Positions 41,139 through 46,120 of a stretch of 46,120 bases of DNA are shown here, piece by piece. A program made the position numbers and the translations under genes. The stretch spans positions 1 through 46,120 of the forward strand of contig NZ_BCRK01000026.1 of assembly GCF_001552555.1 (NCBI RefSeq), given 5' to 3'. The stretch's first letter is position 1, and each line of letters opens with the position of its first letter. This stretch comes from Nocardiopsis trehalosi NBRC 14201. Lineage in GTDB: Bacteria; Actinomycetota; Actinomycetes; Streptosporangiales; Streptosporangiaceae. Under the pieces are notes generated by a model. The model ran no database searches and was not told where the DNA came from. It saw only the letters and a list, made by a program, of their open reading frames with translations.

Positions 41139-41387
41139 TCAGAGGAGTTCCTCGTCGCGGAGTTCGTCGCGCGACAGGCGGCTGATGCGGCGCACCATGA
41201 GCGCCGCGGCCGCGAAGACGGGCAGTACGGCGAGCCAGAAGGCGGCCGCCGAGAGGCCGACGCCGATCAGCACCATGACCGCGAGGGCCACCACGATGAT
41301 GGAGGCGAAGAGTGAGAAGTCGACGCGGTCCTGCTGGATCAGGACGCCGATAGGCGGACGCGCCGCACCATGCCGGCCGCTCCCCAT
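41139..41387 (-). CDS. Small membrane protein of unknown function
   Basis: An 82-residue protein with a hydrophilic N-terminus (1-28) and two adjacent membrane helices: FASIIVVALAVMVLIGVGLS and AAAFWLAVLPVFAAAALMV, then a charged tail RRISRLSRDELRDEELL. Family not recognised. ATG 41387 has AAGGAAG at 6 nt; the longer open frame upstream is rejected for lack of a signal. Convergent with the channel gene. The gap 41388-41635 shows no gene. Confidence 0.72.
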   Translation of the reverse strand: MGSGRHGAARPPIGVLIQQDRVDFSLFASIIVVALAVMVLIGVGLSAAAFWLAVLPVFAAAALMVRRISRLSRDELRDEELL

Positions 41388-41635
41388 GCGCTCTTCCTTT
41401 CTCGCGGCACTGTGACGGCCGCGCTTTTCGGTCCCGGGGGGAGTCCCCTGTCGGGTCGGTGGAATCCGCGCCACCGGTCGCATGGAACGTCCGCGCCGCG
41501 GCCGCGAGCCCGCGACCAGCACCGACGCACCACGCGTACGGATCAGACTACGCTCGGTGGGGGCGGCAGTGGGGACACTTCACGGATCGGCGGCCCGCGC
41601 CGATCCGGGGTACTCCCGCCAGTGGCGTGACCAAC

Positions 41636-41947
41636 CTAGCGGACGAAACCGTATTCCTTCGCCAAGCGGCAGACCGCGAGGACCCGGAGGGTCTCCCAGT
41701 CGTAGCCGTCGGAGCCGGAATCCCAGCCGCGCTCACGGCAGCCGTCCATGAAGCCGTGCAGGTAGCGGGTGAGGCTGCGGTGGCTCACCCGGGCACCGCC
41801 GGCCGCGATGGAGTCGCGGACGGCCGCGGCGTGCTGGTCCAGTTCGGCGGTCAGCCACGGCTCGGGCGCCGCGCTCAGCGGGCCCAGCAGGCCGAACTCG
41901 CGGGAGAGCCGGGCCAGCGGCCCTTCCGTGAAGAAACCACGGCGCAT
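41636..41947 (-). CDS. Small conserved actinobacterial protein (DUF6401-like)
   Basis: A 103-residue cytosolic protein. Seen: PWLTAELDQHAAAVRDSIAA in the middle and LRVLAVCRLAKEYGFVR at the C-terminus; both remind me of the DUF6401 family of small proteins that occur in actinobacteria and sometimes near natural-product genes, but I cannot confirm it. Mostly helical, no membrane segment, two cysteines. ATG 41947 is 9 nt after GAGG; an extension upstream to 42037 is rejected as it crosses the AT-rich region. Codon use is less GC-extreme than its neighbours. Confidence 0.6.
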   Translation of the reverse strand: MRRGFFTEGPLARLSREFGLLGPLSAAPEPWLTAELDQHAAAVRDSIAAGGARVSHRSLTRYLHGFMDGCRERGWDSGSDGYDWETLRVLAVCRLAKEYGFVR

Positions 41948-42045
41948 GGATCGGTACCTCGGAACAGGGGACAGAACGCGACCGACTATATACGAATAAA
42001 ACACGAAAACATGACCCGGAAGTGCAAAATGACGCACGTCACCCG
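41948..42045 (-). promoter_or_regulatory. AT-rich promoter region of the DUF6401-like gene
   Basis: The strip 41980-42030 is far richer in A and T than any other part of the window. On the minus strand a TATAGT -10 (rc of actata) lies near 41985-41990. A palindrome TGACG-CA-CGTCA sits at 42030-42041. Confidence 0.45.
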
Positions 42046-42082
42046 GGGTACCGTGCCCGGGCGCCCCCTCCGGGGAGGCGGC

Positions 42083-42817
42083 TCAGCCGCTCAGCCCCAT
42101 GGCCTCCAGGCGCGCGGTGTGCGCGTCGGTCAGCCGGGCGAACAGCCGGCTCACCGCACCGAGGTCGCTCGCCCCCGCTCCCTTGGCGCCCTCGGAGCCG
42201 CCGGCGGGCCGCCCGCCGGCACCGGCCAGCAGCGCCGCCAGCTCGACCCGCTGCGCCGCCACGACCTGCGCCTGGCTCAGCGCCTCGCCGACCAGGCGGC
42301 GCGCCCACAGCGACAGCCGCCCGGCGAGCTTGGGGTCGTCGGCGACGGCCTCGCGCACCCGCGCGGCGATGACCTCGGCCCGGCCGTTCTCGGACACCAC
42401 GCCGCCGACCAGCTCGCGGGTGTCGTCGTCGGCGGATTCGGCCACCTGGCGGTAGAAGTCACCCGCGATGCCGTCACCGACATAGGCCTTGACCAGGCCC
42501 TCCAGCCAGCTCTGCGGCTCGGTGCGGGCGTGCCAGGCGTCCAGCGGACCGACGAACGGCTCCATGGCCGACTCGGGGTCGACCCCCAGGCGGGTCAGCC
42601 GCTCGTGCACCCGGCGGTAGTGCTCGTACTCGACGGCGGCCAGCGCCGCCAGCTCCCCCTTGGCCGACAGCGTGGGGGCGAGGTCGGCGTGCCCGGCGAG
42701 CCGGAAGAACGCGATCAGCTCGGCGTAGGCCAGCAGGCCCAGCAGGTCGACGACCCCTGCTGCGGGGCCGCCGGAGACGGCGGCGGCGCCGGGGTCGGTG
42801 GGGGAGCCTGTCGTCAT
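42083..42817 (-). CDS. Ferritin-like fold protein (Rv3210c-like)
   Basis: A 244-residue mostly helical protein. Seen: LLGLLAYAELIAFFRLAGHA with a Glu at the first metal position (about 30-45), ELAALAAVEYEHYRRVHERL with Glu and His in the ExxH spacing (EYEHYRR, about 64-75), DGIAGDFYRQVAESADDDTR, and ENGRAEVIAARVREAV with a final Glu. The spacing fits a di-iron carboxylate four-helix bundle; the family is distantly like tRNA-hydroxylase MiaE. Function unknown. ATG 42817 is 7 nt after TAACCT, so probably leaderless. Next to rhlE as in Mycobacterium. Confidence 0.8.
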   Translation of the reverse strand: MTTGSPTDPGAAAVSGGPAAGVVDLLGLLAYAELIAFFRLAGHADLAPTLSAKGELAALAAVEYEHYRRVHERLTRLGVDPESAMEPFVGPLDAWHARTEPQSWLEGLVKAYVGDGIAGDFYRQVAESADDDTRELVGGVVSENGRAEVIAARVREAVADDPKLAGRLSLWARRLVGEALSQAQVVAAQRVELAALLAGAGGRPAGGSEGAKGAGASDLGAVSRLFARLTDAHTARLEAMGLSG

Positions 42818-42824
42818 GGAGCCC

Positions 42825-42830
42825 AGGTTA
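42825..42830 (-). promoter_or_regulatory. -10 element of the ferritin-like gene, leaderless
   Basis: TAACCT on the minus strand, 7 nt before the ATG at 42817, no Shine-Dalgarno. Confidence 0.5.
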
Positions 42831-43497
42831 GCGCTCCCCGCCCGGCCGGGGCGCCGGGCGGATTATTCGGCGGCGGATCGGCGTTGTGCGGGTGGGAGCC
42901 GCCGGACCCGGGCGTCCGCCGAGAAACGCGGCATGTCCAGCGAGGGGCCGGCGGGTTAGACTCTCCCTTGTGACCGGCACCGGCCGGTCACCGCGCGGAA
43001 TCCCCCCGGTCCCGCACAGGCGCCGCACGCGGCACCCGAACGGCCGCCCGCCCCGGGCGGGCCGCCGGAACCTGCACGGCCGCCGGGGAGCAGCGCGCGA
43101 CGGTCTCCCCGCGGCCGGCCGCGGGATCTTTCGCGCGGCGCTTCCGCCGCGCACCATGACAACACATCGCGACACCCGGGCGGGCGGCTCCGCCGCGACG
43201 GACGGACCCGCACCGCGGTCCGGACGGCACGCCGGCCGCACCGCCCTTCGGCGCGACGACCTATAGCGGATGGCGCCAGTGCACCGATCACGTTCCCGTG
43301 ACCACCGGCACCGAGCCGCCGACCACGGCCCCGGCCGCGCCCGGCTCCCCGGTGCCCGCCACCCCGGAGCCCCGAGCCGCGCGGGTACCGCCCCGGACCG
43401 GGGCGCGACCGCCGCCGGCGCCGTCCGGCCGCCGAGCCCGTCCGCACCACACGAGGCCACGAACGCCATTGCGGCCCGCCAGATGGAGGCATGAGCC
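42831..43497 (+). promoter_or_regulatory. Long region upstream of the DEAD-box gene, probable mRNA leader
   Basis: About 670 bp without a convincing gene. Candidate -10 elements: TAGACT at 42957-42962, and TATAGC at 43262-43267. If the first is used, the leader is about 530 nt. An Arg/Gly/Pro-rich open frame from GTG 42970 to TAG 43266 would code for 98 residues but has no family resemblance. Palindrome TCACG-TTCC-CGTGA at 43288-43301. Confidence 0.45.
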
Positions 43498-45048
43498 CTG
43501 ACCAGCACAGATACCACCACCGAAGCTCGCAAGACCTTCCGCGACCTCGGCGTCAGCACGGAGATCGCGGACGCCCTCGAAGCCGAGGGGATCATCGAGC
43601 CCTTCCCGATCCAGTCCCTCGCCCTGCCCCTCGCCCTGTCCGGGTCCGACATCATCGGGCAGGCGCGCACCGGCACCGGCAAGACCTTCGCCTTCGGGCT
43701 GCCGCTGCTCCAGCGGGCCCAGCAGGCGCCCGGCGAGTCCAAGCGCCCGCGCGCCCTGGTCGTCGTCCCCACCCGCGAACTCGCCATCCAGGTCGCCGCC
43801 GACCTCACCACCGCGGGCAAGCGCACCGGCGGCCGCATCCTCACCGTCTACGGCGGGCGCGCCTACGAGCCGCAGATCGAGGGCCTGAAGAACGGGGTCG
43901 ACATCGTCGTCGGCACCCCCGGGCGCCTGCTCGACCTGGAGAAGCAGAAGTATCTGAGCCTGGCCGGCGTCTCGGCCGTCGTCCTCGACGAGGCCGACAA
44001 GATGCTCGACCTCGGCTTCCTGCCCGACATCGAGCGCATCCTCACCCGCATCCCCGAGGAGCGCCAGGTCATGCTCTTCTCGGCCACCATGCCGAGCGAG
44101 ATCGTGTCGCTGTCGCGCAACTACCTGCGCCGCCCCACCCACGTGCGGGCCGGCGACGACGACGAGGCCGACCCCAGCCGCATCAGCCACATCGAGCAGC
44201 ACGCGTGGCGGACCCACTCCATGGACAAGCCCGAGATGCTCGCCCGGCTGCTCCAGGCCGAGGGCCGGGGCCTGGCCATGGTGTTCTGCCAGACCAAGCG
44301 CGCCTGCGACAAGGTCGCCGCCGAGCTGAAGGACCGCGGCTTCGCCGCCGCGGCCGTCCACGGCGACCTCGGGCAGAGCCAGCGCGAGCGCGCCCTGCGG
44401 GCGTTCCGCAACGGCAAGATCGACGTGCTCGTCGCCACCGACGTCGCCGCCCGCGGGCTCGACGTCGACGACGTCACCCACGTCGTCAACTACGAGTGCC
44501 CCGAGGACGAGAAGACCTACACGCACCGCATCGGCCGCACCGGCCGCGCGGGGCGCTCGGGCACCGCGGTGACGTTCATCGACTGGCGCGAGGTCGCGCG
44601 CTGGAAGCTCATCAACACCGCGCTGGACCTGCCGTTCGCCGACCCCGAGGAGACCTACTCCACGTCCCCGCACTTCTTCGAGGCGCTGTCCATCCCGGCC
44701 GGCACCAAGGGAAGGCTCGCGGTCGAGCACCGCGAGCGCGCCGGGCTGGAGGCCGAAGAGGTCGAGGACATCGGCGACACCGGGCCCAACCGGGGCGACC
44801 GGAACGACCGCGGCGACCGCGAGGGCGGCCGCGGGCGCAGCGGGCGGGGACGCGGCGGCCGCAACCGCCGCTCGGCCGACCGCGGCGAGGCCCCCGCGCC
44901 GCAGGCCGCCGCCCCCCAGGCCGCGGCACCGCAGGCCGCCGCGGCACCGGCGGACACCGCCACCGCGTCCGCTCCGGCCGCCGCGCGGCGCCGTCGCCGC
45001 CGCCGCACCCGCGGTGGCGTCGACATCGACAAGAAGCAGCAGGGCTGA
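43498..45048 (+). CDS. rhlE: DEAD-box ATP-dependent RNA helicase (RhlE/DeaD-like)
   Basis: A 516-residue RNA helicase acting on ribosome assembly or RNA decay. Seen: FPIQ Q-motif, Walker A ARTGTGKT (about 57-64), PTRELAIQ, TPGRLLDL, DEADKML (about 164), SATMP (about 195), ATDVAARGLDVDDVTHVV, HRIGRTGRAGRSG (about 343), then a C-terminal Arg/Gly-rich tail with AAPQA repeats and a run of Arg (about 440-516). The reading frame starts after a stop at 43492-43494 and contains no ATG, GTG or TTG before the conserved core; CTG 43498 has GGAGG at 9 nt and is taken as the start. An alternative is a 1-nt insertion after ATG 43491. Rv3211 is the recalled relative. Confidence 0.9.
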   Translation: MTSTDTTTEARKTFRDLGVSTEIADALEAEGIIEPFPIQSLALPLALSGSDIIGQARTGTGKTFAFGLPLLQRAQQAPGESKRPRALVVVPTRELAIQVAADLTTAGKRTGGRILTVYGGRAYEPQIEGLKNGVDIVVGTPGRLLDLEKQKYLSLAGVSAVVLDEADKMLDLGFLPDIERILTRIPEERQVMLFSATMPSEIVSLSRNYLRRPTHVRAGDDDEADPSRISHIEQHAWRTHSMDKPEMLARLLQAEGRGLAMVFCQTKRACDKVAAELKDRGFAAAAVHGDLGQSQRERALRAFRNGKIDVLVATDVAARGLDVDDVTHVVNYECPEDEKTYTHRIGRTGRAGRSGTAVTFIDWREVARWKLINTALDLPFADPEETYSTSPHFFEALSIPAGTKGRLAVEHRERAGLEAEEVEDIGDTGPNRGDRNDRGDREGGRGRSGRGRGGRNRRSADRGEAPAPQAAAPQAAAPQAAAAPADTATASAPAAARRRRRRRTRGGVDIDKKQQG

Positions 45049-45169
45049 CCCCCCGCAACGAGGAACGAACGCGCGCGCCGGACCGCGTCAGCGGGCCGGC
45101 CGCACCGCCGCGGCGGACGCCACCCCGGCGCCGCCGCGGGCATGATCGCGGGGGCGGACCAACGGGGAA

Positions 45170-45175
45170 TATAGT
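45170..45175 (+). promoter_or_regulatory. -10 element of the last hydrolase gene, leaderless
   Basis: TATAGT, 8 nt before the GTG at 45184; no Shine-Dalgarno and no -35 visible. Confidence 0.5.
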
Positions 45176-45183
45176 GAATCGCC

Positions 45184-46077
45184 GTGAGTACACCTCGGTT
45201 CCTGGACCTTCCGCCCGGAGTGCGGCGGACGGACGTCGCGACGCCGCTCGGCACCGTCGCCGCCCTGACCGCCCTGCCGGCCGCCGGCGGGTGCGAGCTG
45301 CAGCCCGCGCTCCTGGTCCCGGGGTTCACCGGCAGTAAAGAGGACTTCATCGGGCTGCTGCAGACCCTGGCCCAGGCGGGCCGGTCCGTGGTGGCCATCG
45401 ACCTTCCCGGGCAGTACGAGTCCCCCGGTCTGGCCGACCCCGCCGACTACACGCGCGCCGGGCTGGGCCGGGCCGTCGCCGCCGTCGCCGCGGCCCTGGA
45501 CCACGGGCCCGTCCACCTGCTCGGCCACTCCTTCGGCGGGCTGGTCACCCGCGAGACCGTCATCGAGGCGCGGGTGCCGGTGCTGTCGTTCACCCTCATG
45601 AGCTCCGGCCCCTCGGCCATCGGCGGCGCCCGCGCGTCCGACGCCCGGCGGCTCGTCGCCGCTCTGGGCCGCACCCCCACCCGCGAGCACGTGCACGCGC
45701 TGTGGGCCGACCACCTCGACGCCCCGGCCCGCACCAGCGGGCTGCCCGACGAGATCTACGCGTTCCTGCGCGCCCGCATGCTCGCCAACCACCCCGACGC
45801 GCTGGTGCGCATGGCCGAGGAGCTGCTGTCGGCCCCCGACCGCACGCTCGACCTGGCCGCGACCGACGTCCCCAAGCTGGTGGTCTACGGCGAGAACGAC
45901 GACGCCTGGCCCGCCGAGGTCCAGGCCACCATGGCCGAGCACCTCGGCGCGCAGCGCGTGGTGATCCCCGGCGCCGCCCACTCCCCCAACGTCGAGGCGC
46001 CCGAGACCACGGCGGGCGCCCTCACCGCGTTCTGGAACCGGGTCGAGACCCCGCCGCGCCCCGCCGCCGCGTCCTGA
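45184..46077 (+). CDS. Alpha/beta hydrolase
   Basis: A 297-residue alpha/beta hydrolase. Seen: LLVPGFTGSKEDFIGLLQTL (oxyanion hole region, about 40-58), VVAIDLPGQYESPG, nucleophile elbow HLLGHSFGGLVTRE with Ser in GHSFGG, acid in VYGENDDAWP, and catalytic His in IPGAAHSPNVEAPE. The triad is complete. The substrate is not evident; GENDDAW and PGAAHSPN resemble proline iminopeptidase/esterase-like hydrolases. GTG 45184 follows a -10 element by 8 nt, so probably leaderless. Follows rhlE by 135 bp and is followed by a strong hairpin. Confidence 0.9.
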   Translation: MSTPRFLDLPPGVRRTDVATPLGTVAALTALPAAGGCELQPALLVPGFTGSKEDFIGLLQTLAQAGRSVVAIDLPGQYESPGLADPADYTRAGLGRAVAAVAAALDHGPVHLLGHSFGGLVTRETVIEARVPVLSFTLMSSGPSAIGGARASDARRLVAALGRTPTREHVHALWADHLDAPARTSGLPDEIYAFLRARMLANHPDALVRMAEELLSAPDRTLDLAATDVPKLVVYGENDDAWPAEVQATMAEHLGAQRVVIPGAAHSPNVEAPETTAGALTAFWNRVETPPRPAAAS

Positions 46078-46080
46078 CGG

Positions 46081-46120
46081 CCGCCGCCGCGGCCGCCCGG
46101 ACGGGCGGCCGCGGCGGCGG
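46081..46120 (+). terminator. Hairpin after the last hydrolase gene
   Basis: 18-bp perfect stem (46081-46098 with 46103-46120) and loop GGAC, 3 nt after the stop and ending at the window edge, so it may extend further. Confidence 0.75.

Noticed and set aside
42970-43266. 98-codon frame upstream of the DEAD-box gene
   Set aside because: Arg/Gly/Pro-rich, no family resemblance and no clear Shine-Dalgarno. Possibly leaderless from the TAGACT element, but coding is not supported.
43491-45338. 615-residue frame from the ATG at 43491
   Set aside because: It reads out of frame with the DEAD-box motifs and gives an Arg/Pro/His-rich protein with no domain.
1-46120. CRISPR arrays, insertion sequences, transposases, prophage or integrase genes
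   Set aside because: None seen; no repeat arrays, transposase motifs or att-like duplications at the tRNA genes apart from the tRNA unit duplication itself.

Overview
The window is chromosomal DNA from a high-GC actinomycete. Reasons: extreme GC at third codon positions, frequent GTG starts, a WhiB7-type regulator with an AT-hook, mycoredoxin, an ANTAR protein, UPF0182, MoeZ, AdnAB and many TetR regulators. Gene content and order resemble, from memory, the Mycobacterium tuberculosis Rv3193c-Rv3211 neighbourhood (UPF0182, PDZ/Lon-like protease, Zincin_2 protein, WhiB7, UvrD2, mycoredoxin, NudC, AdnB/AdnA, ATL, MoeZ, FasR, ferritin-like protein, RhlE), rearranged and with extra genes. The style fits Streptosporangiales, perhaps Nocardiopsaceae, but the genus cannot be proven from sequence alone.

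Layout. 1-3.2 kb: a partial winged-helix regulator coupled to a HAD phosphatase, a TetR regulator, histidinol-phosphatase HisN and a small lipoprotein. 3.2-3.8 kb: two identical initiator tRNA genes in tandem, each with its own promoter and terminator. 3.8-9.3 kb: UPF0182 membrane protein, PPA1309-like protein, a secreted PDZ/Lon-like protease and MoaE. 9.3-14.4 kb: a degenerate SDR protein, a Zincin_2 protein coupled to a Nudix hydrolase, a divergent TetR/VOC pair with a twin operator, and a YgjP-type metallopeptidase. 14.4-15.8 kb: whiB7 with a long attenuator leader and a small downstream ORF. 15.8-20.4 kb: TesB, UvrD2, mycoredoxin, ANTAR protein, ATL. 20.4-27.4 kb: the AdnAB helicase-nuclease pair. 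27.4-33.4 kb: an accessory block (acyltransferase, DUF1023 hydrolase, two-component system with an internally duplicated sensor). 33.4-46.1 kb: M20 dipeptidase coupled to NudC, SPW protein, MoeZ, hydrolases, FasR-like regulator, TM-helix channel protein, small membrane and DUF proteins, ferritin-like protein, DEAD-box RNA helicase with a non-canonical start, and a last hydrolase.

How the genes fit together. Much of the window is genome maintenance and stress response: UvrD2, AdnAB and ATL handle DNA damage, mycoredoxin handles thiol redox, WhiB7 handles ribosome stress and drug resistance, NudC and the Nudix protein handle nucleotides. MoeZ and MoaE serve sulfur transfer and molybdopterin synthesis. 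FasR-like and TesB point to fatty-acid control.

Strongest points for a second look: the whiB7 leader (AT-rich element upstream of the -35, 107-codon uORF, stop-codon hairpin and terminator), the sensor kinase with a duplicated PspC-like plus membrane module, the twin operator embedded in the VOC promoter, the duplicated initiator tRNA unit, the CTG start or frameshift of the DEAD-box gene, and at least ten genes with a -10 hexamer 6-8 nt before the start codon, which suggests leaderless transcripts.
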